Assembly: GCA_024233935.1 (NCBI GenBank)
Contig: JACKOY010000004.1
Coordinates: forward strand, 62,001-126,000
Origin: Spirochaetales bacterium
GTDB lineage: Bacteria; Spirochaetota; Leptospiria; Leptospirales; Leptonemataceae
DNA length: 64,000 bases
Direction: 5' to 3'
Positions 17,001 to 26,348 of this stretch are shown one piece after another. The number at the start of each line of letters is the position of its first letter. The first letter of the stretch is position 1. Under the pieces are notes generated by a model that was given only the letters and a program-made list of their open reading frames with translations, made no database searches and was not told the origin of the DNA. The position numbers and the translations under genes are program-made.

Positions 17001-20000
17001 TGCGCTGGCTGCGCCTGGCCGCTGCGCACAAAGCTTTGACCCCCGTTCGAAAAGCACCAGGCCGAAAGCCCGCGGCTGCCCCGGAAGGTCCTCAGCACCA
17101 GCTGTCCCGGTCCCAGCCGCGGCCGCAGCCCGCGCGCAGGTATTGCCGGGTTGACGAAAGAGGCCAATTCCGGCCGCACAGCGATCAGGTCGCGCCCGCT
17201 GGCGCTGATATGTTCCGCAAGCGCGTGGCGTCGCGCTTCGATCTTTCTAAAGTCTCCGCGTTGAAGCCGCAGGTTTGCCTCGTCGCCACGGAGGTTTCGC
17301 AGGGTCATGAGACCGGATCGGATTGCATCAAAGTGCGCTTGCTCGCCGGCGTCAGCGAAGCGCAACGGGAACCGAAAGTAGAGTTGCTGGAGCTCGAGCT
17401 CACGGCGCCACTCAAGCAGGCGCAGCGCATAGTCCGAGTCGCCCCGTTCGATATAGAATTCAGAGGCGAATTGAAAAAAGACATCCATTTCGCGCGAGAG
17501 GTTCGTGGCCATCTCGGGCGCATCTCTGAGCAGGTTCAGGGCCTCGTTCAGGTGGTGCTCGCTATTCCGGCGATCCTGCTCCTCGCCGTAGAGCCCTAAC
17601 CGTTCGTCGAGCGCCCGGGCCAGCAGGACGTGGGCTTTCCATTCCTCTTCCAGCAGGCTGAACTCATAGGCGCTCTCCACCTGCAAACGCAGTTCCTGGA
17701 TCGCGCCGGGCAATTGGCCGAGTTCCAGAAGCACCTGCGCGCGGTTGATCTGGCTGCGCACGAGTCGTCGCCCGGCCGTCGGTCCGAGTCGCTCCAGCGC
17801 GCGGATGGCGTCGGTATAACGTTCTGCCGAAAGTTCCAGATCTTCACGGTACGAAGTGCTGTCGGGTGCGACCTCGCGTCGAATCTTCGCACGATAATAA
17901 TAGAGTGCCGCCTCGGTCGTTATAAGGTCCACGAGCTGGCGGGCTACGTGTGCCTCAAGGGCCGCACTGTCGGTCGCCTCATCAAACTCGTAGTCCGGCA
18001 CTTCGGACTGCTTCTGGGCAACGAACTCTTCCCGCGCCTGTTCCCGGTACGTCTCGTAGAACTCACCGAGATCATCGAAGGCGTCTTCTATGCGATCTTC
18101 TGCTTCGGACGGATTCAGTTCCCCCTGCTCGAAGAGCGCGAATAGAGCCTTGAACCGGTTGGAGAAATTCCTCCTGAAGCCGGTCAGAAGATTGTACGAA
18201 AGCGCAAGCCGGGCGGCATCAGCAAAGCGATCGGCGCTCTCCAGGTAGTTGCCGGCATCGTAGAGGTTTACGGCTTCCTGATTCAGGGTCGCCACCAGAG
18301 CGATGCGGCCCATCGAAACGTCTGCATCCCGGGCTCCGAAAACCTGGCGACGTTGCCGCAAAAGGTAAGCGGCGCCGTCCAGATCACCTTCCAGGATCCT
18401 GTTTTCCAGTTGCACACCGAGCGAAAGCTCGTACTGGCGCAGTGGCGCAAAACCATATGGATTGCGGCCATCGCCAATGACCGAAAAATCTTCACCGTAA
18501 TCCAGCAGGCATCCCAGCAGCTTCCCTCCGACCGACTGCGGCTGATAGCGCCGGTCGGGTCTGACGAGGCCGCGGTCGCGGGCATAGCGGCCCGCCAACC
18601 GCGCTTCCCGGTCGGCCGCCGCAAAGTTGCCCTGGCTTTGCAGGGCCAGCGCGGTGAAGTTGGCCAGGCTCGCCCGATCGACGGCGCCCTCGGGCGGATC
18701 TCCGTTTTCGTAAAGCCGGAGTTCGGCGTCCCGGTAAAACAGGATCGCTTCCTCCTGCTCTCCGCCCTGCCAGTAGGCCAGACCGATCAGCGCCGCCACC
18801 ATCGACATTTTGCGCCGGACAACGTCGGACTCGGCAGCGAGGCTCTGCAAACGCCGCTGAAGCGCCATGCGCGTTTCACGATCCGTTTCGGTGCGTCCCT
18901 GGCGGCTGGCGAGCATGAAGCTCAGCGTGGAAAACTGTTCGTGCAGTGGTTTTCGCTCTTGCTCGTCGTAGATCTGAAATGTCTGCAGCAGTTCCCCTGC
19001 AGCGTCCAGAGCACGGTCCTCGTAAAACAACGCGCGGCCAAGATTGTAATGAAAAAGCGCTCGTTGCTTGTAGTTTGCAAAGCTATCCCGGCCGGCTGCG
19101 GCGAAGTATTCCCGGGCCTTTTCGTAGTGGGTGATTGCGTTGCTGAAATTCAGCAGCTTGAAGTAATTATTGGCCAGGTTCAGGTTCAGGTTTGCGAGTT
19201 CCAGCTCGCGTCCGTTTATCGCACTTACCTTTTCGATTGCCTGGCGGTAAAGCTCAACGTTTGCTTCGTAGAGGTTGTCTGGAAAGTAGACATCGTACAG
19301 GTTAGCGTAAAAGACGCGATCACTCGGCCTGGAGGTTGTGCCCAGAAAGTAGTCCACAATCCGCTGAATATAGCCGGGGGTCGCCTTTACTTCGTGAGAC
19401 TGGCGCTGATCAATATATTCGTACAGCCACCCCAATAGCAGGTAGGCGTCCACGTTCAGTGGGTCCACGTTCAGGATGTATTCCAGCAGGTATTCGGCGT
19501 TCTTAAGCTCCTGCAAAATTTCTTCTTTCGTACGGCGCAGGAGGTCCGGGGGCATTCGCACTCCCTGTGCAATCACACGATCGTAGAAGGCCTCTTTTTC
19601 CACACTCCTCTGAATCAAAGCGTAGGCGTAGCCATAGTGCATCGATAGATCGCCCAGGGCGCTCGCTTCCGGCAAAAAAAGGCGATAACCGTGCACAATC
19701 TCGTCGTACGTTTGGGAACGATAGGGATCGGTATCGACAAACAGCTCGACGATGTCGCTCTGATCCAGGTTCTGGAATTCCCGTTCGCGTGACGCCAGCA
19801 AGAATCGATTCTTCTCCGAGGCCAGGTCGATCTTCAACCGATGGTAGTATACGGCACGTTCCTCGTACAACTCCGGAAGCACGCCCAGCTTCTTCATATT
19901 CAAAAACAGAATGTTCAGTATATGTGCGTTTGCGTAGCTGGTGGTGTACAGCAGATCCACGGCATCCCGGGCTTCCGAAAGGGGGAACCGATCGTAGGCC

Positions 20001-22372
20001 CGTTCGGCAAGCAGTAATTGGTTCACCGTACAGAATCGATTGTACCGGCCGGCAAGGTCAGGACCCAGACTCCAGAAGAGCGTTCGATTGCGCGAGTTGG
20101 GCGCGCAGAAATCGACCAGAACGTCCAGTTCGGTGCCCCCAATGTCGACCAGCGGTTGGCTGACCACGTTCACCGCTTCCGTAATCGCAGCCGGAACGGA
20201 CCTGGTCGACTCGGTGTCCTCGACCGGCTGCAGAATCGATCGAGCAGTGCTCAAATACAGGTTCACCGAACTTTCCGACTCTTCGATGATCTCCAGAAAG
20301 TCATCGGTATCGACACTCACGGCCACGTCGGTGGAGTACGCCCCGCCATAGGTCAGCCGGGCGGACGTGGCCGATGCATGATCCCCTTCCTGATCGTAAA
20401 GGGCTGCCAGAACCTGCCATGTGCGAACATACGCCGCGCTCCAACCCGGAGCCGGCCCCACGCGGCCGGTCGGGTCCTGGACCACCGGAACCTGCCCCAG
20501 GATTTCCTGGGTGCTCGCGCGGGCGGCCGTGTAGTCTTTCTCGTCCAGCTCCGCGCGCACCCGCGCCACCATCAGAGTCACGCGCAAGAAGGGGGCCAGG
20601 TCGTCACGCAGGAGTTCTCGCTCGACCAGTTTGCGTACCTGGGTGGAAGAGCGGCCCACGTAGGCCCAGGCATAGACCGTCGCATGTACACGTTCCAGAC
20701 TCGCGCCGCTTGCGTCGGTGGCGATGATCTCGTTGTATAGCGCCGAGAGCTCCCCGTTCACCTCCGTCGCAAGGCGCGCATGTAAACGCCGGCTCGCGTC
20801 GCGGTCCACAAACCCGGGGAACTCCTGGTCCAGCCGCTCGACCGTTGCGAGCGCTTCTCGTTTCTGATCCAGCTCATCCTGCAGCATGGCCAGCCGCAAC
20901 AGGGCTCCCGCCTCCAACATGTCTGCGTTCTCCGGTGCATCACGCTGTATTTGAGCTATGAAAGCCTGGATCGTGGCCGGAGCAGGAGGTCCGCGTTGGG
21001 CTTCCCGGTACAGAGCATACTCCAGACGCACAAAGGGCCGCACGCGGGCCCGGTCCTCAAGCAGGGCCTGAGCACGATTCGCCGCCTCCGACTGATCGGT
21101 TCGGCGCAGGTACTCCATGCGATCGACGAGCACGCGCCCTTCGTACAGCTGGAACTCCGGCAGGTCCGAATAATACCGCTCCACGGCTTCCAGCGCGAGC
21201 AGGTACCGATCCGGGGCGCGTTCGCGATAGGTGCGCGTCAGGGAGTACTGTGCCGAAACGGTTGGCTGTTTTGCGATGACGCCTTCCGGGCGAAGAACGT
21301 AGACATTTACGCTATTGTAGATTTGCGCTGCGTAGAGGAGCGCGCCGCCCAGAAAGTGATCGGCAAAGTACACGCCGAGAACCGGATGGTCGGCTTCAAG
21401 CAGCTGCTCCTCGCTTGCCGCGTCCGCGACCGCCCGACTGTACAGCGCCCCGGCGTCGGCGCCGTCCAGGCGACCGTTGTCGTTGGAATCTTCGCGGATT
21501 GCCGTGTAGTATACCCGCGATCCATCGACATTGAAGCGCGGTGTGCGCACGATGGCGCCCCCGACATCGACCGTACTCGTAAGGGGGTTCTCCACTCCGG
21601 TTCGAAGATCAAGCAAGAACACCTCGCCACCGGAAGTGCGCCGAAAAGAAATATACGTCAGGGCCGCATCGTCGGCCCGAATGGCCGGTTGCACTGCGCC
21701 CTCACCGGTCAACTGGCGCGGCGGCCCGGAAGGCACGTCGTCCTCCATGGGCAACATCCATAGATTGAAGCGCCCCGAGCAGCGGTCGCTCGCAAAGATC
21801 AGGGCATCCCCGGCATTGTTCCAGATGGGGTTGATTTCGGCCGCTTCTCCCTGGCATTCGGGCGGGAGCGCAGCGGCAAGCTCGACAATCAAATCCGAAA
21901 GATTCTCTGAGTTTTCCCAGAGAGCCGGTGGCGGGGTCCCTTCCAGGGAACGCTCTACAATGCGCACCGGATCCAGAGTCACGATCCGGAGGTCCCCACC
22001 GGAATCCTGATCTTCGGAAACAAACACCAGCCGCCGGCCGTCTCTGGTCACAGCCGGCTCGTACTGCTCGGCGGGATGTCGGACCAGAGGTAGGTTGACC
22101 GTATTTTCGAGGTCGCGCATCCAGATGTCGCCGGATCCGTCGCGATTGCTGGTATAAAATAAATGGCCCGTGTCACTTGCAACCGGATGCAGGTTCGCTC
22201 CGCGCTGGATGGTCAGCGGAAAATGTCCCGACAGATGATCGGTGAAATAGCGATCGACCAACGATTCGTATTGAAAGGAGGGCGGGCGAAGCGGTGGAGC
22301 AGAACCGCACCCGACTCCAAACAAGAGACCGGCAAGCAGCGCCCGCAATTTTTGATCCCTAAAGCAAAGCAT
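13994..22372 (-). CDS. Giant lipoprotein: TolB-like propeller, TPR arrays and two degenerate CHAT-like regions
   Basis: A 2792-residue open frame with a lipoprotein signal (LLAGLLFGVGC, Cys 22). Residues 40-400 hold five or more TolB/PD40-type blades (LFYTSNRDGSGDIWMRDL; LIFASDRCSGRFNLWML). Residues 400-1660 and 2000-2450 are alpha-helical with TPR-like units (NLANNYFKLLNFSNAITHYE). Two stretches look like CHAT (caspase-like) domains. About 1660-1990 has the pre-CHAT helix RLLEWRRELELQQ, then LVLRTFRGSRGLSAWCF and FLILDENTAALPA. About 2480-2760 has YFWFGGIHSMAPI and FLSASQLAES where the catalytic Cys of LSACxT would lie. The His-Gly and Cys motifs are absent, so both are probably pseudoenzymes. 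It abuts the DUF1318 gene and overlaps the convergent activator gene by 7 bp. CHAT assignment is inference. Confidence 0.78.
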   Translation of the reverse strand: MLCFRDQKLRALLAGLLFGVGCGSAPPLRPPSFQYESLVDRYFTDHLSGHFPLTIQRGANLHPVASDTGHLFYTSNRDGSGDIWMRDLENTVNLPLVRHPAEQYEPAVTRDGRRLVFVSEDQDSGGDLRIVTLDPVRIVERSLEGTPPPALWENSENLSDLIVELAAALPPECQGEAAEINPIWNNAGDALIFASDRCSGRFNLWMLPMEDDVPSGPPRQLTGEGAVQPAIRADDAALTYISFRRTSGGEVFLLDLRTGVENPLTSTVDVGGAIVRTPRFNVDGSRVYYTAIREDSNDNGRLDGADAGALYSRAVADAASEEQLLEADHPVLGVYFADHFLGGALLYAAQIYNSVNVYVLRPEGVIAKQPTVSAQYSLTRTYRERAPDRYLLALEAVERYYSDLPEFQLYEGRVLVDRMEYLRRTDQSEAANRAQALLEDRARVRPFVRLEYALYREAQRGPPAPATIQAFIAQIQRDAPENADMLEAGALLRLAMLQDELDQKREALATVERLDQEFPGFVDRDASRRLHARLATEVNGELSALYNEIIATDASGASLERVHATVYAWAYVGRSSTQVRKLVERELLRDDLAPFLRVTLMVARVRAELDEKDYTAARASTQEILGQVPVVQDPTGRVGPAPGWSAAYVRTWQVLAALYDQEGDHASATSARLTYGGAYSTDVAVSVDTDDFLEIIEESESSVNLYLSTARSILQPVEDTESTRSVPAAITEAVNVVSQPLVDIGGTELDVLVDFCAPNSRNRTLFWSLGPDLAGRYNRFCTVNQLLLAERAYDRFPLSEARDAVDLLYTTSYANAHILNILFLNMKKLGVLPELYEERAVYYHRLKIDLASEKNRFLLASREREFQNLDQSDIVELFVDTDPYRSQTYDEIVHGYRLFLPEASALGDLSMHYGYAYALIQRSVEKEAFYDRVIAQGVRMPPDLLRRTKEEILQELKNAEYLLEYILNVDPLNVDAYLLLGWLYEYIDQRQSHEVKATPGYIQRIVDYFLGTTSRPSDRVFYANLYDVYFPDNLYEANVELYRQAIEKVSAINGRELELANLNLNLANNYFKLLNFSNAITHYEKAREYFAAAGRDSFANYKQRALFHYNLGRALFYEDRALDAAGELLQTFQIYDEQERKPLHEQFSTLSFMLASRQGRTETDRETRMALQRRLQSLAAESDVVRRKMSMVAALIGLAYWQGGEQEEAILFYRDAELRLYENGDPPEGAVDRASLANFTALALQSQGNFAAADREARLAGRYARDRGLVRPDRRYQPQSVGGKLLGCLLDYGEDFSVIGDGRNPYGFAPLRQYELSLGVQLENRILEGDLDGAAYLLRQRRQVFGARDADVSMGRIALVATLNQEAVNLYDAGNYLESADRFADAARLALSYNLLTGFRRNFSNRFKALFALFEQGELNPSEAEDRIEDAFDDLGEFYETYREQAREEFVAQKQSEVPDYEFDEATDSAALEAHVARQLVDLITTEAALYYYRAKIRREVAPDSTSYREDLELSAERYTDAIRALERLGPTAGRRLVRSQINRAQVLLELGQLPGAIQELRLQVESAYEFSLLEEEWKAHVLLARALDERLGLYGEEQDRRNSEHHLNEALNLLRDAPEMATNLSREMDVFFQFASEFYIERGDSDYALRLLEWRRELELQQLYFRFPLRFADAGEQAHFDAIRSGLMTLRNLRGDEANLRLQRGDFRKIEARRHALAEHISASGRDLIAVRPELASFVNPAIPARGLRPRLGPGQLVLRTFRGSRGLSAWCFSNGGQSFVRSGQAQPAQAFREVASACVGQRPVDDLFLILDENTAALPARQILAELRPELNAPLFATRLRERFAGFITGTDPLPETEGLHTLNARDVSQSYSYDDTNFDSDVAIVYPEESLPIFSASDRQGFNARSWVGTDRRASVVVLMPSRRGQPISFQRAGLIFDVLRTTGVGSVIVPRDQEQLDAVLEARSQHPYSATGAVVFGSAGFDRQTNEARLVTLHRQLQVQGDRLVQQNDLESARQSYQLAASYLWNHPAETRIGFENDLELALLSLRLRNGVDSVEPLNDLIRANSQPAEPARLSTIYRRGIETLLQSGRRGLANYYLDSYVLQFPDQRELIVRRTAMLEFRARLDRPRFGVSEEGQPGFRESFLRSFDEIARSSSATSITRDLLQHDLFAEARAISQSSTRLGTSEPGLPEEVEASAFLMGAGGSLPARPVPANPALQLLYHANRQEWPAYAIVRARLIEGDTLAVQKFRQRLFQQWERHKKGQAINVLDIADVTISEGITAYGSIGQLERALVYALLIASVRSDPELQTAQLLEQLTRREERDFSVERAFDIALGATAAYLENEDYYNATQFLRAALELEPELIASQDRSLRTARLGAILIATGVDPSLGERGEGWRRQLATAGMSSLLRMLDFMGQSNAPKKIMQELRRAPTALGEAIILIRILKELSLQRSLMEQALNLAFLEQALLNYSVNRGPLPDFEELAGRLRRAIPANQDFFALVDTAERAYRFSFRGEATVAEPLRFTGRYLRGSMQELLSRDRAGEPTTALFRELSRAYRSIFGISPANITYFWFGGIHSMAPIMPERGDRLFQIMNPLVFADASPAITGEEYPPEFTVGLSEGGADSRPADETERLRLERLKAMERLSLGPLGSGGQAPVHFFIGVSPDSASMAALARAADSARSAPAWFLSASQLAESLENEPTRYNAMLDLLANRLQSPGVITMRIPQGLSHAYFVRSYYSRQLPATGIARRFVAAHFSLRRELKEEAHFYGYRLVTPRPLRIQ

Positions 22373-23107
22373 TTAGTTTACGCGCACCCAGCGGCCACGT
22401 TCATCTTCAATCCATTCCCCGGAGCGTGCACGGTCGTAGTAATGCCGCCGAATTTGATCTTCGATTCCGGGGGTCGTCGTTCCCTGCTGACGCGCGCGAG
22501 AGATCTGAAAGTCGTACAGCCAGATGCGCGATCGATTTACTTCGGCCGCCATTTCGCGCGCCCTTGTGATTTCGTCTCGCATACGTGCGCTGTCTTCGCG
22601 GCCGGCCACACCGGCCGGTATCAGCTTGAGTATGCCAGCATAGCTTTCGCCCAGGATGCCCCGCGCGCGATACGCCTGGATCGGATCGGCGTAGAACTCG
22701 AGCACACCTTGCTCAACGTAGTAGCGGCGCTCGGTTTCGCTCGCGACGGTCAGGGGGGGGCTGTCACTCCCATCGCTCCCGGTGTAGAGGCCCGAACTTC
22801 TGGAAGACGCGATCAGCCAGCCGTCTTTTTCAATGTCACTTTCTTCGCCAATCAGTTGCCGTTCGGCAGCAGTGCGCCTCGGTGTTAGAGTGATGGGCGG
22901 GATGTCTACCGAGATGCAGGAACCTTCACGCACAATGCGCTCCAACGGGTCCTTCACGGTCTGCACGAGCGAGCAGGCGTTTCCTGCGGCCAGCGCTGTG
23001 ACCGTCAAAACCAAAAGCCCGGCTCTCGAGATCCGTTTAGCCCCGCGTGCATTCACGACGAAAACGGGATCACTGCTCAACTGGTTGCGCAACGCCTCTC
23101 TCCCCAA
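22373..23107 (-). CDS. DUF1318 (YdbL-related) lipoprotein
   Basis: A 244-residue protein using TTG 23107, which has GAGGA just upstream; GTG 23056 is a shorter alternative that gives a neater signal peptide. The hydrophobic segment LLVLTVTALAAGNAC ends in a loose lipobox. The mature part has the DUF1318 features: PPITLTPRRTAAERQLIGEE near the N-terminus and a C-terminal helix region MRDEITRAREMAAEVNRSRI. In E. coli, YdbL (DUF1318) is encoded with YdbH and YnbE, which are linked to phospholipid movement between the membranes. Here the gene overlaps the AsmA-like gene by 38 bp and abuts the giant lipoprotein gene, so the three form one translationally coupled unit. A shared envelope job is inferred. 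Confidence 0.75.
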   Translation of the reverse strand: MGREALRNQLSSDPVFVVNARGAKRISRAGLLVLTVTALAAGNACSLVQTVKDPLERIVREGSCISVDIPPITLTPRRTAAERQLIGEESDIEKDGWLIASSRSSGLYTGSDGSDSPPLTVASETERRYYVEQGVLEFYADPIQAYRARGILGESYAGILKLIPAGVAGREDSARMRDEITRAREMAAEVNRSRIWLYDFQISRARQQGTTTPGIEDQIRRHYYDRARSGEWIEDERGRWVRVN

Positions 23108-26100
23108 AGTCCTCTACTTCACTTCTGGCCCGATCCAGGAACTGAGCGAGCGGCATGCGCTCCTGACGAATCTCGTCGCCGCCCGGGCTTATAAAAATAC
23201 CCGGGAATAGCCGGGCACGCCGAATTTGAATGTACGAATAGACCAGGCCGCCCTTGAGCTCAACGCGGATCGCAGGAATTTCCAGAGAATTGCGAATCAC
23301 AAACGCCACCACCCGGGCAGGCATGATGATGCGGGTTACAAAGCCGCTGAACTCGGGACTGATGCGGTGCACCGAGAGGTACGCCTCGCTGTTAAAAAGT
23401 GGGGCGGCCAGATTGTGGCTTTCTATGCGGGCATCCGCACTCACAATGCCGTCGTAGGACGCCTTGGAGGGTGGCAGAAATGGTTCCAGGTTTAAGTTTT
23501 TGATCTGGAGGTTGGCGCTCAATTCCATGTTCTCCGGCGATAGATTTGCCAGGTTGAAGTACAGTTCCCGGCTGTCGATCGAACCGTCGTTCACCCAGCG
23601 CGTGGTCTCCCCTGGTCGGTACATACGAACCCGCAGATCGTCGGCAACAAGCACATTGCGGCGGTAATCCAGGCGGGCTGCTATTCCGGGTTCACCCTGG
23701 CCCTCGGGCGCACCCAAAAAATAGAAGGGATTCGCCGGCACATACTCTCCGCGCGGGTTGTGGCTGCTTCGCACCGAGCGAACAATCAGGTTCGCGTCCG
23801 CTACCTGACCGAAGTTGCGCGTATAAGCAGCGCCCGGGTTGTTTCCGACATGCACGGCCGTGCGGCCGGTCAGATCGTGCTGGAACGGCAAATTGAGTTC
23901 CATACCGGAAATGAAGAGCTGTTTGCAATCGGGGCCGGTGGCCTGACTGCAGCCATTGCTGGAATATACGACATTGACTCCGTTGGCGCCCAGATGACCG
24001 GTGGCCCGTTCGTTGTTTACGTTGGCCCTGAGCACAATCGAACCCTGTAGCGCGATATTTTCGTGCACGGGTAGAAGGCTGTCGCGGGCGATCCGAAGAT
24101 CCAGATCCATACGCGGGATGTAATTTTCGCCGGCGGTCCGAAACTCGCCGGTCAGATTGCCCGCGAGGGCTCCCCGCAGGCCCCGCAGTTGCACGCGCTC
24201 CACGCGGATACGATCCGATTCAAAGTGAAGGCTGTTGGAAATCTCCAGGTCGTCAAGGTGCAGAAATGGGACCTCAAAGCGCGAATCGCCGTAGAGGGAA
24301 ACCCGTTCGGAGTTTACGGTGAGTCTTAGACTCGAACTCAGGCTGACCGGCTCGGAAAGATATATTTGAAAAGGAGCGATCTGATATCGTATCGAACCAG
24401 GCAGGGCCGGCCGCAAAGCCGGATAATTCACCGCCAACCGGTCGACCCGCAGGGAATAGGTCTGGCTTTCACCGATTTCGAGCGAGCCCCCGGCGGCGAG
24501 TTCCAGCATGCTTTCACCGGAGACGTTTCGACCACGCAAATTCAACCCATCGACACGTAGCTTGAACGCGTCCCCGCCAAGATCCATTAGACCACGGCCA
24601 CTTAAGTTCAGCGTCTGGTAACCCGACCGGGAACGATCCACGAAATAGCGCGCCTCTCGCAGGTGCAGGTCGGTCTGAAAACCAATCTTCTCAAAGCTCT
24701 CAGGCGAAAACAAGTCCAGGTTACCGCTGAGGAAACCTTCGGCGTGTCCGGACAAAAACTCCTGCAATGGCAGATTCAACAAATTTACATGCGTCTGTAC
24801 GCCGGTTTCAGGACGGATGTCCACATTGCCGCTCAAGAACGCGCGTCCGTACGCCAGGCGCAGATCGGGCACGGCCAGTTCGTGGAAGAGGCCGAAGGCC
24901 AAACCGGGATCGGGAACATAGTCCGGTGGCGGCCGCACAAAGGGCAGAACCGGATAGGCGTCCAGACGGGCGGTTACATCCAGTCCCACTTCGCGCGCTT
25001 CGTACTTGCGATCGCCCGATGCGAAGCTCAAGTTGCTCCCTTCGATGCGTCCCCGAACCAACAGGTTCGTAAGTCCACCCTGCACGTCGAGTTCACGAAT
25101 TTCAATGCGCCCATCGATCGGCAGGCTGCTGCCGGTCCCCAGAGCCGCCGCGAGCGCCTGCCCCAGCCTCCCGAGTTCGATCCGGGACGGTTCCACGCGC
25201 AATGCAAGACTCCGTTCGGGCGAAGAGATGCGATCGACCCGGGCCTGTAAAAAAAGCCAGCGTTCGCCCTGATGAGAGAGGCGTAGCTCCTGCACTATCA
25301 GACGATCGCGAGGAGAATCGAAAGCGAGGTCGTAGTACAGGTTCAAGGGCGCCCGGCCGATGGCCCCGCGCTCCGTTCGAAATTCCATGCCGGAGGTGTC
25401 CAGGTTCAATCGGGACGAAAATTCGACCGAATTTTCGGCTTCCTGCCGGAACAGAAACAGCCCAAGGGTTACGGGTCCCTGAATCGTACGCCCCGCCTTC
25501 AGGCTGATGCGCATAGGACTGGTCGGGTTCAGAGCAAGGATCAGACTTTCGAAAAGCTCGATCATGCTCAGGTTGAGTGGAATCTCCGAAAACGGACGTG
25601 TGATAACACCGAGCCGCAGATTTACATTTTCCACTGCCAGGCTCTGCTCGTCGCCGCGGTCGAGAAAAAGAGAGAAGTTATCGAGCACCAGGTTGAGATA
25701 TACAAGTACACTGACCGGTAGTCGAATAGATTCGGGCAGTTCGGTCTCAGGTTTGTCGTCGCTTTCTTCGGACGACGGGAATGCCCGTGACCAGTTCCAT
25801 TCACCGTCGCGCTCAATCAGATACAGACGCACGTTCGTGAGACTCAGCTCGCGCACGCCAACGTGTCCGGCCAGGGCCGAGGGCAAAAAGAAGGACAGGT
25901 TCAGCCGATCTATGCGCAACAGAGGTGTGCCCGTTTCGCGCACGGACAACACGATATCGGTCGCCTGCAGTCCGTAGAGCAGGCTGGATCGCCGTACGTT
26001 CCAGCGCAGGGTCGCGCCGGTGTTGTCTTCTACCAGATTGTGAACAAACTTCTCCACGTTTCTTGTGGAAAAAGCGTAGTAGTAGGCCGTGCTCAAAAAA

Positions 26101-26180
26101 AAGAGCGGGATGGAGATCCAGAAGATGAGCCTTGCTGGTCGGCTACGGTCCTTTTGTTTCGCTCCGGGTTCGACTTTCAT
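23070..26180 (-). CDS. AsmA/YdbH-like intermembrane lipid transport-type protein
   Basis: The ATG at 26180 gives 1036 residues with one N-terminal membrane anchor (LIFWISIPLFFLSTAYYYAF). What follows is typical AsmA-like: LRWNVRRSSLLYGLQATDIV, LRIDRLNLSFFLPSALAG, VRELSLTNVRLYLIERDG, and then hundreds of residues of repeated beta strands of the kind that build the long hydrophobic groove in YdbH, TamB and YhdP. The end (IQIRRARLFPGIFISPGG) is conserved-looking and short. Pairing with a DUF1318 gene points to the YdbH branch. The open frame continues to 26516, but that part is antisense to the HDOD gene. It would span the periplasm from the inner membrane. Lipid transport is inferred from family and context. 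Confidence 0.75.
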   Translation of the reverse strand: MKVEPGAKQKDRSRPARLIFWISIPLFFLSTAYYYAFSTRNVEKFVHNLVEDNTGATLRWNVRRSSLLYGLQATDIVLSVRETGTPLLRIDRLNLSFFLPSALAGHVGVRELSLTNVRLYLIERDGEWNWSRAFPSSEESDDKPETELPESIRLPVSVLVYLNLVLDNFSLFLDRGDEQSLAVENVNLRLGVITRPFSEIPLNLSMIELFESLILALNPTSPMRISLKAGRTIQGPVTLGLFLFRQEAENSVEFSSRLNLDTSGMEFRTERGAIGRAPLNLYYDLAFDSPRDRLIVQELRLSHQGERWLFLQARVDRISSPERSLALRVEPSRIELGRLGQALAAALGTGSSLPIDGRIEIRELDVQGGLTNLLVRGRIEGSNLSFASGDRKYEAREVGLDVTARLDAYPVLPFVRPPPDYVPDPGLAFGLFHELAVPDLRLAYGRAFLSGNVDIRPETGVQTHVNLLNLPLQEFLSGHAEGFLSGNLDLFSPESFEKIGFQTDLHLREARYFVDRSRSGYQTLNLSGRGLMDLGGDAFKLRVDGLNLRGRNVSGESMLELAAGGSLEIGESQTYSLRVDRLAVNYPALRPALPGSIRYQIAPFQIYLSEPVSLSSSLRLTVNSERVSLYGDSRFEVPFLHLDDLEISNSLHFESDRIRVERVQLRGLRGALAGNLTGEFRTAGENYIPRMDLDLRIARDSLLPVHENIALQGSIVLRANVNNERATGHLGANGVNVVYSSNGCSQATGPDCKQLFISGMELNLPFQHDLTGRTAVHVGNNPGAAYTRNFGQVADANLIVRSVRSSHNPRGEYVPANPFYFLGAPEGQGEPGIAARLDYRRNVLVADDLRVRMYRPGETTRWVNDGSIDSRELYFNLANLSPENMELSANLQIKNLNLEPFLPPSKASYDGIVSADARIESHNLAAPLFNSEAYLSVHRISPEFSGFVTRIIMPARVVAFVIRNSLEIPAIRVELKGGLVYSYIQIRRARLFPGIFISPGGDEIRQERMPLAQFLDRARSEVEDFGERGVAQPVEQ

Positions 26181-26348
26181 GAAGAGTGCTGAGGCGCCAG
26201 ACCGTAAACGGCCCCGGGCACAAAAAACCCGCCTGGCACATGAAATCACCCACTTTTTGCTCCGATTATTTAGGGGAGTGAACCGCCCCTCCCATGCCCT
26301 CCGCTCGGCTTGCAATCGAGCGTTGCTTTTCCGTGCCGGAGGTGCGTC

